Source: an uncultured Gammaproteobacteria bacterium
GTDB lineage: Bacteria; Pseudomonadota; Gammaproteobacteria; Pseudomonadales; Pseudohongiellaceae
Length of the DNA stretch: 64,000 nt
Reading direction: 5' to 3'
NCBI GenBank assembly: GCA_903837345.1
Contig: CAILUG010000060.1
Location: forward strand, 62,001 to 126,000
Made by a program: the position numbers and the translations under genes. Of the stretch, positions 52,582 through 61,615 are shown one piece after another. How positions within the stretch are numbered: position 1 is the stretch's first letter; each line of letters begins with the position of its first letter. A model generated the notes under the pieces. That model was not told where the DNA came from. It ran no database searches and was given only the letters and a program-made list of their open reading frames with translations.

Positions 52582-53931
52582 TTATTGCCCTCCCCGCGCC
52601 AGCAGCGCCGGCAGGAAACTGGTGGTGATGCCGCCTTGTGCAAACCCTGACTCGGCGGCGATGCGCTGCAACAACGCAAGATTGGTGGTGATGCCGTCGA
52701 TGCGACATAACGCCAGCGCCTGCCGCAGACTCGCCAGCGCCGCATCGCGATCGGCACCATGCACGATCAGCTTGCCCAGCAACGAATCATAGTAAGGCGG
52801 CACCACCGAGCCGGTTTCAATGTGCGAGTCGACCCGCACCGCAGCGCCGGCAGCAAACTGCGCCAGCGTCACCAGGCCGGGACTTGGACGAAAATCGTGG
52901 GCCGGATCCTCGGCATTGAGCCGGCATTCAATGCTGTGGCCACTGAATCTCACCTCGTGCTGGCGCAGTCCCAGCGGTCTGCCCTCCGCGATGCGAATCT
53001 GCTGCGCCACCAGATCGATGCCGGTGATCTGCTCGGTGACCGGATGCTCCACCTGGATGCGGGCATTCATTTCCAGAAAATAGAAATTGCCGCGATCGCA
53101 ATCGAGCAGGAATTCCACGGTGCCGGCACCGCGATAGTTGAGATGACGGGCAAAAGTAACGCCGGCGGTTTCGATGGCGCTGCGCAGTGAGTCCGGCAGA
53201 TTGGGTGCCGGTGCTTCTTCCACCAGTTTCTGGTAACGGCGCTGGATTGAACAGTCGCGCGTGCCGAGATGAATCACATCAACGCCATCACCCAGCACCT
53301 GCACTTCAATGTGACGACCATGTTCGACATAACGTTCGAGATACAGGCGCGCATTGCCGAACGAGGCCTGGGCTTCAGCACTGGCCAACGTAAACAAGGC
53401 CGGCACTTCGTCGAGCTTGCGCACTACCTTCATGCCACGGCCACCGCCGCCACCCACTGCTTTCAGCAACACCGGCAAGCCAAGTTGAGCTGCCAGCTTT
53501 TGCGCAGCTGCGGCAGTGTCAACTGCAGCACCGGTGAGTAAAGGTAAGCCGGCAACTTGTGCGGCCAGGCGTGCGCGCAACTTGTCGCCTATTGCCAGCA
53601 ATTGTGCCGGCGTCGGCCCGACGAAGATGATGCCATGTGCGGCACAAGCTTCGGCCAGCAGCGAATTTTCCGACAGAAAACCGTAGCCTGGATGCAGTGC
53701 GTCGGCACCCGACTGTTTCGCCGCTGCCACCACTTTTGCCACATCCAGATAACTTTCGGTTGCCGGTGCCGGCCCCAGCAGCACCGTGTGATCAGCCATG
53801 CGCGCCGGCACTGAATCCTGGTCGGCTGCCGACACACCCAGCACGGTTTCGATACCCAGAAGCTGGCAAGTACGGATGATCCGCAGCGCAATCTCGCCGC
53901 GGTTGGCAATGAAGAGACGGTTGATGTTCAT
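52582..53931 (-). CDS. Biotin carboxylase (AccC-like subunit)
   Basis: 449-residue ATP-grasp biotin carboxylase. It has the N-terminal fold (LFIANRGEIALRIIRTC), the ATP lid VGGGGGRGMKVV, and the active-site segment EMNARIQVEHPVTEQITG (Thr to Ala relative to the usual EMNTRIQVEHPVTE). It carboxylates the biotin on the carrier protein encoded just upstream, using bicarbonate and ATP. It overlaps the carrier gene by ATGA and precedes the carboxyltransferase by one base. A second AccC for fatty-acid synthesis would be expected elsewhere in the genome. Confidence 0.93.
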   Translation of the reverse strand: MNINRLFIANRGEIALRIIRTCQLLGIETVLGVSAADQDSVPARMADHTVLLGPAPATESYLDVAKVVAAAKQSGADALHPGYGFLSENSLLAEACAAHGIIFVGPTPAQLLAIGDKLRARLAAQVAGLPLLTGAAVDTAAAAQKLAAQLGLPVLLKAVGGGGGRGMKVVRKLDEVPALFTLASAEAQASFGNARLYLERYVEHGRHIEVQVLGDGVDVIHLGTRDCSIQRRYQKLVEEAPAPNLPDSLRSAIETAGVTFARHLNYRGAGTVEFLLDCDRGNFYFLEMNARIQVEHPVTEQITGIDLVAQQIRIAEGRPLGLRQHEVRFSGHSIECRLNAEDPAHDFRPSPGLVTLAQFAAGAAVRVDSHIETGSVVPPYYDSLLGKLIVHGADRDAALASLRQALALCRIDGITTNLALLQRIAAESGFAQGGITTSFLPALLARGGQ

Positions 53932-54389
53932 GCGGAGCCGGGTTTCACCCGCATCAGCAACTGGCCTTTTTCGACCAGCTGGGCGTCCTGCACCAGGATT
54001 TCCCGCACGGTACCGCTGCAGAGTGCCGGAATAGAACTCATCAGCTTCATCACTTCGATGATGGCAATGATGGAGTTGGGTTCCAGCTGCGAGCCAATTT
54101 CGACGAAATTGGCAGCGCCAGGCTGCGGTGCGCGATAGAAAGTGCCGATCATCGGTGCACGAATGTCGATAAGGCCGGCTTCAGTGGCGGCGGCTTCGCT
54201 GGCCTTCTGTGCGGTCACAGGCGCTGCTGCCGCAACTGCTGCTTTCAGTGTCTGGTGCTGCTGGATCCAGCCTTCAGCGGTGCGTTTGAGATACAGGCTG
54301 AAGTCTGCGTTTTCCAGCCGCAGTTCGTCATACGGTGAATTATCGAGCAGGCCGGTGATGGTCTGGATGTCGCGATGATTGAGGTTCAT
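53928..54389 (-). CDS. Biotin carboxyl carrier protein (AccB-like)
   Basis: 153 residues: an N-terminal domain like AccB (IQTITGLLDNSPYDELRLENADFSLYLKR), an Ala-rich flexible linker (about 50-72), and a C-terminal biotinyl domain with the biotinylation site EVMKLM (Lys about residue 117). It carries carboxybiotin between the biotin carboxylase and the carboxyltransferase. It lies in the operon directly between the ATP-grasp phosphotransferase subunit (TGA-C-ATG junction) and biotin carboxylase (ATGA overlap). Confidence 0.93.
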   Translation of the reverse strand: MNLNHRDIQTITGLLDNSPYDELRLENADFSLYLKRTAEGWIQQHQTLKAAVAAAAPVTAQKASEAAATEAGLIDIRAPMIGTFYRAPQPGAANFVEIGSQLEPNSIIAIIEVMKLMSSIPALCSGTVREILVQDAQLVEKGQLLMRVKPGSA

Positions 54390-54390
54390 G

Positions 54391-55449
54391 TCAGCGCTTG
54401 CCTCCCATCACCTTGAAGATGTGATCGAACGGCTTGGCCGCAGGTTTGGCGACCGGGGCAGTGTCCTTGTTGGCCCACACGGTTTCCGGCCGGCTTTGCA
54501 GCAGCAGAATGTTGCCGTCCTGATCCAGCGCCCACTCGATGTCCTGCGGCTTGCCGTAGTGGCGTTCCACCTGTTTGGCAATTTCTGCCAGTGCCAGAAT
54601 TTGCGCGTCCTGCAGGCACGGCTGCTGTTGCCGGTCTGCCTCCACCTCCTGTTCGAGCACGCCGCCATTGGGCGCAGGCACATGCGCCATCAGTTTGCAG
54701 CCGATATCGCGCCGGGTGATTTCGCGTGTGATCTTGTTGATGACGTATTTGTCAGGAGTCACCTCGCCGCTGACAATCGCGGAGCCCAGGCCCCAACTGC
54801 CTTCGAGTGTGATCACCGAGCGGTCACCGGTGGTGGGACTGCGCGTGAACATCACACCGGAACAGTACGAATTCACCATGCGCTGGATGACCACCGCCAT
54901 CGCCAGTTGCGCTTCCGCCACGGCGAGCCGCAGGCGATAGCTGACCGATTCGGCATTGTAGAGCGAGGCCCAGCACAATTTGACGGCTTCCAGCATTGCC
55001 GCTTCGCTCTGCACCCACAAATAGGTGTCCTGCAGGCCGGCGAAACTGGCATCGGCACCGTCTTCACTGGTGGCGCTGGAGCGGACAGCCACCGCGTGTT
55101 TGCCGTTTTCACTCAGCTCCTGCCAGGCAGTGCTGATGGCTTTCTGCAGTTCGGGCGGGCACTGATGCCGGGTCAGCGCTGCGCGAATCTGTGCGCATTC
55201 GCTGTTGAGAGTGGTGTTGTCTTTGCCTTGCAGCGCGGCAATGCGCGGTTCCAGTTGCAATTGCTGGCGCAGCGGTGCCATGAACAGACGGAACGCATCG
55301 GTGGTGAGTACGAAGCCGTCGGGAATGGTAATGCCGGCACGCCGCAATTCACCGAGGCTGGCGCCCTTGCCGCCCACCCGTGGTACCGCGTGCAGATCGA
55401 TTTCCTTGAACCAGGCCAGCGCCTGGGTGGGTACTGCTTCTGCTGTCAT
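54391..55449 (-). CDS. PEP synthase-like ATP-grasp subunit (phenylphosphate synthase beta-like)
   Basis: 352 residues corresponding to the pyruvate/PEP-binding ATP-grasp half of PEP synthase only. It opens with VPRVGGKGASLGELRRAG, has AVRSSATSEDGADASFAG, the central VMFTRSPTTGD and GLGSAIVSGEVTPDKYVI segments, and ends with QDIEWALDQDGNILLLQSRPET. There is no phosphohistidine domain. The 40-kDa subunit of phenylphosphate synthase has this extent. It would transfer the beta-phosphate of ATP to the His of the partner encoded 26 bases upstream. Substrate activation by phosphorylation is inferred. Confidence 0.88.
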   Translation of the reverse strand: MTAEAVPTQALAWFKEIDLHAVPRVGGKGASLGELRRAGITIPDGFVLTTDAFRLFMAPLRQQLQLEPRIAALQGKDNTTLNSECAQIRAALTRHQCPPELQKAISTAWQELSENGKHAVAVRSSATSEDGADASFAGLQDTYLWVQSEAAMLEAVKLCWASLYNAESVSYRLRLAVAEAQLAMAVVIQRMVNSYCSGVMFTRSPTTGDRSVITLEGSWGLGSAIVSGEVTPDKYVINKITREITRRDIGCKLMAHVPAPNGGVLEQEVEADRQQQPCLQDAQILALAEIAKQVERHYGKPQDIEWALDQDGNILLLQSRPETVWANKDTAPVAKPAAKPFDHIFKVMGGKR

Positions 55450-55475
55450 GTGCTGTTTCCTGCTCTACTTCCCGC

Positions 55476-57293
55476 TTACGCCGCTTCGTCGAGAATTGTC
55501 ACCACGCCACGATCACCGTCGACGCGAATACGCTGGCCGTTCTTGATGCGCTTGGTGGCTTCGCCGGTGCCAACCACTGCCGGCATGCCGTATTCACGTG
55601 CCACGATTGCCATGTGCGACATGGTGCCGCCAATGTCGGACACCGCCGCTTTCAGCTTGCTGAACAGCGGGCTCCAGCTCGGATGCGTCACCGGGCACAC
55701 CAGGATGTCACCTTCCTGCACTTCGCCGAAATCATTGATGCTGCGCAGCACGCGCGCAATGCCTTCCACCACGCCGGCAGAAGCGGCATAGCCTTTGATT
55801 TCGCCGGTGTCGGCGCCCGGCGGCATGGCCCAGCGATGCAGCGTTTCAGTGGTGATGCCCCACAGCATCTGCAGTGCCGGATCTTCGATGTTGGCTGGCA
55901 TCGGCCCGATGGCCGGCGGTGCCTGCCATTGTGCCAGCACTTTCAACATCGCGCGTCGTTCCTTGACGATGGTTTTCCAGTGTTGCAGATTGGCGGGCGG
56001 CGAACCGGCCGCCCAGCTGTTCATCACATTGGCCAGCACCTGTTCCACTTCCGTGTAATGCAGTTGGAATATATCTGACTGTTCATCAATCACACCAAAG
56101 CGGTTGAGCAGTGTGCCGAACTCGCGCACCTTGTTGAAGAAACTGGTGGTGAGCCAGTGCTCGCAATAGAACTTGTGGTTTTCCACATACGGAAACACCA
56201 TGTGGCACACGCCCAGCATCTGGTCGAACGCGGCTTTTTCATCATCGCTGCCGAGCAGGCTGCGGTATTCATTGATGATGTGTTCACGCTCCTGCTTCAA
56301 CCGTTCGGTAGGACGGTCCAGCGACACGCCCTGTTTGACCAGATCGATGTAGTGCGGCAAGGCCGACAACGGCACCGACAGATCATCATTCCAGCTGCGT
56401 TCATAATGGTAGAAGCCATCACCGATCGAGATGTTGAACCAGGGCTCGCGCGCGGTTTCCAGCGCCTTGAGCCACTGGGCCCCGGCGGCACCACGCGCCT
56501 TGACGGCGGGCAGAATCACGGCCGGATTGCCGTCGGATGTGAAGATATCGCCCAGCTGCAGTTCCACTGCCAGCCTGGCCAGTTTCTTCAGCTCGTCGTC
56601 GGGGCGGAACATCAGCACGTCGATGCCGGCCACCATGCGCGCCACGCTCTGGTCGGTGATTTCCGGAAACGCCTGTTTGCAGAACTGGAAGAACACCACA
56701 TAGGCGCCATAGCCCAACATCAGCATTTCAAAATGGTGATGCCACATCTGTGAATAAAGTTCGATGGTGCGATGGTAGCTGGTGCGCACCAGATGGTTTT
56801 GCGCGGTGCCGCGTTGCTGCATCACCACAGCTTCATCTTCGTATTCAGGCAGTTCAGGCACCTTGATCGCATTCATGTCGCGGATCAGCCCCAGCATGCG
56901 CTGCTCCCATTCACCGTAGAACTTGTCCCAGTTTTCGTAGTAATGGCCGGCCCGCTGCTGGAACAACTCCAGGCGTTCCTGGATCTTGGCCGGATCAGTC
57001 ACGGTGTTGGCAGTGATGTAGACGCGACCATTGATGACCCGATAGTCGATGCCCATCGCGGTGGGGAACGCGAACACCCGCGTCATGTAGGCGCCCATCG
57101 CATGGTAGGCCGTCTCGGCGGTGATCATGTCGAACGCCGACATCGGCTCGGAAAAATGCATGGAGTTGTAGAACCAGAAACGCTGGTCGTCCTCCGGCTG
57201 CACATGGGTGAAATACGGATACATGCTCTGCCAGTTTTCGGCGCCGGCAACAGGGCCTATCGAAGTGGGTTTGGGAAAGGGATTGAGTTTCAT
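55476..57293 (-). CDS. PEP-utilising phosphotransferase subunit (phenylphosphate synthase alpha-like)
   Basis: 605 residues. The last 90 form the swivelling phosphohistidine domain, with GGTMSHMAIVAREYGMP (His560 as phospho-carrier). The first 500 residues (MYPYFTHVQPEDDQRFWFYNSMHFSEP; WFNISIGDGFYHYERSWND; FPYVENHKFYCEHW) are not the PEP/pyruvate barrel of PEP synthase but resemble the large alpha subunit of phenylphosphate synthase from anaerobic phenol degraders, which has a similar mass of about 70 kDa. First gene of the operon. It would pass phosphate from His to an organic hydroxyl or enol; the acceptor is unknown. Confidence 0.84.
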   Translation of the reverse strand: MKLNPFPKPTSIGPVAGAENWQSMYPYFTHVQPEDDQRFWFYNSMHFSEPMSAFDMITAETAYHAMGAYMTRVFAFPTAMGIDYRVINGRVYITANTVTDPAKIQERLELFQQRAGHYYENWDKFYGEWEQRMLGLIRDMNAIKVPELPEYEDEAVVMQQRGTAQNHLVRTSYHRTIELYSQMWHHHFEMLMLGYGAYVVFFQFCKQAFPEITDQSVARMVAGIDVLMFRPDDELKKLARLAVELQLGDIFTSDGNPAVILPAVKARGAAGAQWLKALETAREPWFNISIGDGFYHYERSWNDDLSVPLSALPHYIDLVKQGVSLDRPTERLKQEREHIINEYRSLLGSDDEKAAFDQMLGVCHMVFPYVENHKFYCEHWLTTSFFNKVREFGTLLNRFGVIDEQSDIFQLHYTEVEQVLANVMNSWAAGSPPANLQHWKTIVKERRAMLKVLAQWQAPPAIGPMPANIEDPALQMLWGITTETLHRWAMPPGADTGEIKGYAASAGVVEGIARVLRSINDFGEVQEGDILVCPVTHPSWSPLFSKLKAAVSDIGGTMSHMAIVAREYGMPAVVGTGEATKRIKNGQRIRVDGDRGVVTILDEAA

Positions 57294-57467
57294 AAAGTTC
57301 CACCTGGCTGCATGTAGGGGGTTGTGGCGGGCTAACTTACCTGAAAGTGGCGATACCCGGAATCCTTTCCGATTTTGAAGTAGAATTTAATTCAGGGGTG
57401 ATAGCCCGGTTCATCCCGTTACTGGCTGCTGCCACTATCCTTTAACCACCAACCAAACAGAGTTGTC

Positions 57468-58541
57468 ATGAAAACAATAAAAACCGCAACTACTCAAACT
57501 TCTGGTCTTGATCGCCGCAATTTGCTCAAACAAGGCCTGCTGATGCTGGCAGCCGGCGCGCTGGCCGCCAGGCCACTGGCAGCCCTGGCCCAGCCAGCCC
57601 GACCGCCGGGCCAGGCCGCCACAGCCCCGGAAGCCGCAGCCCGACTGGTGCTGCTCGGCACACGCGGCGGCCCTGGCATCGACCTCAACCACTCGCAAAC
57701 CGCCAGCGCCGTTGTGGTTGACGGCGTGCCCTATCTGGTCGATTGCGGCTACGGCACCGTGCGGCAACTGGTGGCCGCGAAAATCGGCATCCAGAACATC
57801 GACAATATTTTCCTGACCCATCTGCATGACGATCACACCGCCGACCTGGCCGCGCTGCTGAACTTCCAGTGGACCAACAGCACCAAGGCCAAGCCCACCG
57901 ACGTGTACGGCCCCTATGCCACCGCCAGGCTGGTGGAAGCCTGCATCGCCTTCGCCTCGCCCAATGCGGAAATCCGCACAGTGGACGAAGGCCGCAAGCT
58001 GGTGCTGGCGCAGCAGTTCCATGGTCACGATGTGGCGATAACACCGGCCAAGGTCGTCATCTACAAGGACGAGCGCGTCACCGTCACCGGCATCCAGAAC
58101 GCCCACTACCCGGACCGCTCCAGCTCCCGCATGCAGCACCGCTCGATGGGTATCCGCTTCGACACCAAATACCGCTCCATCGTGTTTTCCGGCGACACCG
58201 CCTATTCCGCCAGTCTGGTGGAACTGGCCAAGGGCGCCGATCTGTTCGTGTGCGAAATCACCGACCAGGATTCACATGACCAAATGGTGGTGCGTGCCAA
58301 GGCGGAGATGGCCGCCGGCAATGCTGACAGCGTCTCCCGTCATGTGGCCGAGACCCACTCACCGCCAGTAGAGGTGGCGAGAATGGCCACCGAGGCCAAG
58401 GTGGGAACCGTGGTGCTCAATCACCAGCTGCCAGGCACCGGCAAAGGCGGTCTTGCCTACCCGGTGAGCACGTTCATCGACGCTGTGCGCAAAGGCTTTG
58501 CCGGCAACGTCATCGTCGGTGAAGACCTGATGGTGATCTGA
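57468..58541 (+). CDS. Tat-exported MBL-fold hydrolase (RNase Z/arylsulfatase-like branch)
   Basis: 357 residues with a twin-arginine signal (LDRRNLLKQGLLMLAAG). The MBL domain shows LLGTRGGPG, the metal motif THLHDDHTAD (two His, Asp, His), FSGDTAYS with the bridging Asp and LNHQLPG with the last His. The fold branch includes tRNase Z and arylsulfatases, but export rules out tRNA processing. It diverges from the phosphotransferase-carboxylase operon across 174 bases and converges with the carotenoid-oxygenase gene. A secreted esterase, lactonase or sulfatase activity is plausible. Confidence 0.86.
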   Translation: MKTIKTATTQTSGLDRRNLLKQGLLMLAAGALAARPLAALAQPARPPGQAATAPEAAARLVLLGTRGGPGIDLNHSQTASAVVVDGVPYLVDCGYGTVRQLVAAKIGIQNIDNIFLTHLHDDHTADLAALLNFQWTNSTKAKPTDVYGPYATARLVEACIAFASPNAEIRTVDEGRKLVLAQQFHGHDVAITPAKVVIYKDERVTVTGIQNAHYPDRSSSRMQHRSMGIRFDTKYRSIVFSGDTAYSASLVELAKGADLFVCEITDQDSHDQMVVRAKAEMAAGNADSVSRHVAETHSPPVEVARMATEAKVGTVVLNHQLPGTGKGGLAYPVSTFIDAVRKGFAGNVIVGEDLMVI

Positions 58542-58564
58542 AGCGGACTGGCGGTGGCTGCCGG

Positions 58565-60013
58565 CTAGCCGGTTACCCACCAGCCATGCACCTGCATGTG
58601 CAGCCGGAACGGCAGTTTCACTTTGGCTATGGCGCCATCCGCCAGATGCATCGCATCGACAATCACCAGCTCTGAACGCTGTTCGCGAAAATCGTTGGCC
58701 ACCCCAATCAGGTAGCCATCGCCTTCCGGCGAATCAGCATGGCGTGGCACGAACTGCGGTTCCGACATGCTGTGGGTTTCGCCCGCCGAGAATTTTTCGA
58801 TGGCGCCGGTGACGTGATCGAACCGGAACCAGGCATTGGACACGCGCACCGCCAGCGTATCAGCAAAGTCGCGATTGATGGGCAGTGACGGATCGCTCAT
58901 CAGCATGAAGCTGTAGCGATTCGGTTTGGTGATATAGCGATCGTCGATGCGTGAGAAGCTGGTGACCTTCATGCCGCCGAACAATATTTCTTCCTGCCAG
59001 GTGTCTTGTGGGGAATCGAGATCGAAGGTCCAGCGCCGCATCGTGGGATGATATTTTGAGGGATCGGATTTGCTGCCATCAACGCGCGGAAAATACGGAT
59101 GAAAGTTTTCGCCGGCCACTGGCGCTTCCATGATCACCTTGTTGCCTTCAGTCCACGCGTTGGTGGTATGCACCAGCATGGCCTGATCGGGCGTGCCCTT
59201 GAACCAGCGCACATCGCTGGCAGTGCCATCGCGCGGCACAATGGCCACATAGGCGGGCTGATCAGGATCGTAGGCCCAGTGCAGCTCGCCGTTTTGCAGA
59301 CGCTGCATGGAAGTGACCATGCCGGTAGTTGGCAGTATCACGTGTTTGGCGGTGATGGCCATGTCGTGCATCATCGACACCACTGGCGTCTTGAACCAGA
59401 TCTCTTTGGTGAGTTTGGCTTCCTTGTCGAAAATAAACACCGCCAGATCATCACTGCAATCACCTTTGGCTTCGTACGCAAACGCCACCAGCTCGCCGGT
59501 GACCGGATCCTGCTTGGGATGGGCGGTAAACGAAGTGGATTTCAGCGTGCCACCGAAATCCCATTCACCGATGGTTTCCAAAGTATCCGGATCCAGCCGC
59601 GTGGGCAGACTTTCTTCCTTCATGCTGAACAACATGCCGCCATGGATGATCGGCGTGGTGTTGGCGGTGTTGTGACTGAAATTGCGCACACTCGGATCGG
59701 ATGTGAAGCGGTTGCGGTAGAGCCCGAACAGTGGTTTGTGGGCCGCACGCTCGGCCAGATAGCGCGGGGTTTTCACATAGCGCGAACGGAAATCAACATT
59801 ACCGTCGTAGATACGGAACATGTCCACCGCGCCGTCGGAGTTGTAGGGCGTATCGTGCGGAAACAGCGGCGGAAAGCGGCGGTCGGCACAGCTGCGGTAG
59901 AAAGTACCGCGCAAACCCGCCGGCAGTTCACCTTCGACTATGCAATCTTCCACCTGCGCTTCGAAGCGCATCGGTGCGAAGAAACCCGGATTGTTTTCAA
60001 ATTTCACTGCCAT
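58565..60013 (-). CDS. Carotenoid cleavage/lignostilbene dioxygenase family protein
   Basis: 482-residue seven-bladed propeller of the carotenoid oxygenase family. The four Fe(II) His ligands fit STSFTAHPKQD, MMHDMAITAKHVILP, MLVHTTNAWTEG and the C-terminal HMQVHGWWV. These enzymes cleave a double bond conjugated to an isoprenoid or stilbene skeleton with O2. The final motif differs slightly from the common HGFHG form. Its start codon lies 12 bases downstream of the aldehyde dehydrogenase stop, so both share a transcript. A terpenoid or lignin-dimer substrate is possible. Confidence 0.9.
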   Translation of the reverse strand: MAVKFENNPGFFAPMRFEAQVEDCIVEGELPAGLRGTFYRSCADRRFPPLFPHDTPYNSDGAVDMFRIYDGNVDFRSRYVKTPRYLAERAAHKPLFGLYRNRFTSDPSVRNFSHNTANTTPIIHGGMLFSMKEESLPTRLDPDTLETIGEWDFGGTLKSTSFTAHPKQDPVTGELVAFAYEAKGDCSDDLAVFIFDKEAKLTKEIWFKTPVVSMMHDMAITAKHVILPTTGMVTSMQRLQNGELHWAYDPDQPAYVAIVPRDGTASDVRWFKGTPDQAMLVHTTNAWTEGNKVIMEAPVAGENFHPYFPRVDGSKSDPSKYHPTMRRWTFDLDSPQDTWQEEILFGGMKVTSFSRIDDRYITKPNRYSFMLMSDPSLPINRDFADTLAVRVSNAWFRFDHVTGAIEKFSAGETHSMSEPQFVPRHADSPEGDGYLIGVANDFREQRSELVIVDAMHLADGAIAKVKLPFRLHMQVHGWWVTG

Positions 60014-60025
60014 GGTTATGTCCTG

Positions 60026-61528
60026 TTATTTCAAGGTCGGCATCACAAACTCGGCACTGCCAACGCCTGAGTCAGGCCAGCGGGCAGTAACGGTTTTCAG
60101 CCGCGTATAGAAACGCACTCCGTCCGGCCCGTGCATGTGCAAAGGCCCGAACAACGAACGCTTCCAGCCACCAAACGAATGAAACGCCATCGGCACCGGG
60201 ATCGGCACGTTGACGCCCACCATGCCCACTTGCACGGCTTCACAGAACCGCCGCGCTGAATGACCATCGCGCGTGAAGATGGCAGTGCCGTTGCCGTACT
60301 CATGTGCATTGATCAGTGCCAGCGCTGCTTCCATCGTTGGCACCCGCACCACTGACAACACCGGCCCGAAAATTTCTTCACGGTAAATACGCATGCCGGC
60401 AGTGACGCGGTCGAACAAGGTAGGACCGACAAAATAGCCCTGTTCATGACCCTTGCTGACGAAAGCGCGGCCATCGCAAACAAGCTCTGCTCCTTCCTGC
60501 ACACCGGCATCAATATAGCCAAGCACTTTCGCTGCATGGGCTTGTGATACCAGTGGCCCCATCTGCGGTTCAGGTTGCTGCTGCAAACCCGGGCCCACTG
60601 TCAGTGTTGCTATGCTCGCTTTCAAAGAACTCACCAGTGCATCAGCGCTGGCCTCACCCACACACACGGCCACCGATATGGCCATGCAACGTTCACCGGC
60701 CGAACCATAGGCAGCTCCCAGCAGCGCCTGGGTGACTTGTGCGATGTCAGCATCCGGCATCACCAGCAGATGATTTTTGGCGCCACCGAGTGCCTGCGCG
60801 CGAATGCCGCGCTGTGCAGCCAGTTGGTAAACAGCTGCAGCCACCGGCGTGGAACCGACAAAGCTCACTGCCTGCACCCGGCTGTCGTTGATCAGTGCTT
60901 CCACCGCAATCCTGTCACCATTGAGCACATTGAACACGCCGGGTGGCGCGCCGGCCTGGGTCAGCAGATTGGCCATGAACAGGCTGGCGGAGGGATCCAG
61001 CTCGGAAGGTTTCATCACAAAGGTATTGCCACAGGCCAGCGCCACCGGAAACATCCACAGCGGCACCATGGCCGGAAAATTGAAGGGGCTGATACCAACA
61101 CACACACCCACGCTCTGGTGCAGGCTGAAACTGTCGACGCCGGTGCCGGCATTGAGACTGTGCTCGCCTTTCAACAGATGCGGAATGCCGCAGGCAAATT
61201 CCACCACCTCTAACCCACGCTGCACTTCGGCTCTGGCATCCGACAGCACCTTGCCGTGTTCCAGACTGATAAGCTGCGCCAGTTCATCCAGATGTGCCAA
61301 CATTAATTCCCGAAACCGGAACAGCACGCGTGAACGCGTCAACGGCGTCAGCGCCGACCATGCTGGCAGCGCTGCTGCGGCAGCAGCGACCGCCTGTGCA
61401 GCCTCTTCCATGGAGGCCAGCGCCACCTGGGCGTGCTGCTCCCCTGTGGCCGGATTGAACAGTTTGCCGAACCGGCTGCTGGTGCCGGCCACCGGCCGGT
61501 TATTGAAATAATGCCCGCGTGTATCCAT
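60026..61528 (-). CDS. mmsA: CoA-acylating methylmalonate-semialdehyde dehydrogenase
   Basis: 500-residue aldehyde dehydrogenase of the MmsA branch. The catalytic Cys is in YGSAGERCMAISVAVCVG, the nucleotide-binding region in SFVGSTPVAAAVYQLAAQRG, and the acidic GGAKNHLLVMPDAD segment replaces the usual general-base Glu, as in the CoA-dependent branch. It oxidises methylmalonate or malonate semialdehyde to propionyl- or acetyl-CoA plus CO2, a late step of valine, thymine, inositol or branched-chain catabolism. ATG 61528 is taken as start; the frame opens further with a TTG at 61546. Confidence 0.88.
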   Translation of the reverse strand: MDTRGHYFNNRPVAGTSSRFGKLFNPATGEQHAQVALASMEEAAQAVAAAAAALPAWSALTPLTRSRVLFRFRELMLAHLDELAQLISLEHGKVLSDARAEVQRGLEVVEFACGIPHLLKGEHSLNAGTGVDSFSLHQSVGVCVGISPFNFPAMVPLWMFPVALACGNTFVMKPSELDPSASLFMANLLTQAGAPPGVFNVLNGDRIAVEALINDSRVQAVSFVGSTPVAAAVYQLAAQRGIRAQALGGAKNHLLVMPDADIAQVTQALLGAAYGSAGERCMAISVAVCVGEASADALVSSLKASIATLTVGPGLQQQPEPQMGPLVSQAHAAKVLGYIDAGVQEGAELVCDGRAFVSKGHEQGYFVGPTLFDRVTAGMRIYREEIFGPVLSVVRVPTMEAALALINAHEYGNGTAIFTRDGHSARRFCEAVQVGMVGVNVPIPVPMAFHSFGGWKRSLFGPLHMHGPDGVRFYTRLKTVTARWPDSGVGSAEFVMPTLK

Positions 61529-61615
61529 TGGTGAAATTCTATTCAAGAGGTTGTGTCATTTGTAACCCAAGACAACGGTAGAATAAAACAAAACACACCA
61601 ATAAAGGATTTTGTT

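Noticed and set aside
52581-52760. 60-residue N-terminal extension of the carboxyltransferase
   Set aside because: It lies inside the biotin carboxylase gene, is Arg/Cys-rich as frame shadows are, and the family start motif begins right at ATG 52580 with a good ribosome site.
54391-57293. Split PEP synthase (pyruvate, water dikinase)
   Set aside because: Neither protein contains the C-terminal PEP/pyruvate-binding barrel with its catalytic Cys region; the large N-terminal part of the 605-residue protein is of another type.
57468-58541. tRNase Z
   Set aside because: The MBL motifs fit that branch, but a clear twin-arginine signal sends the protein out of the cytoplasm, which excludes tRNA processing.
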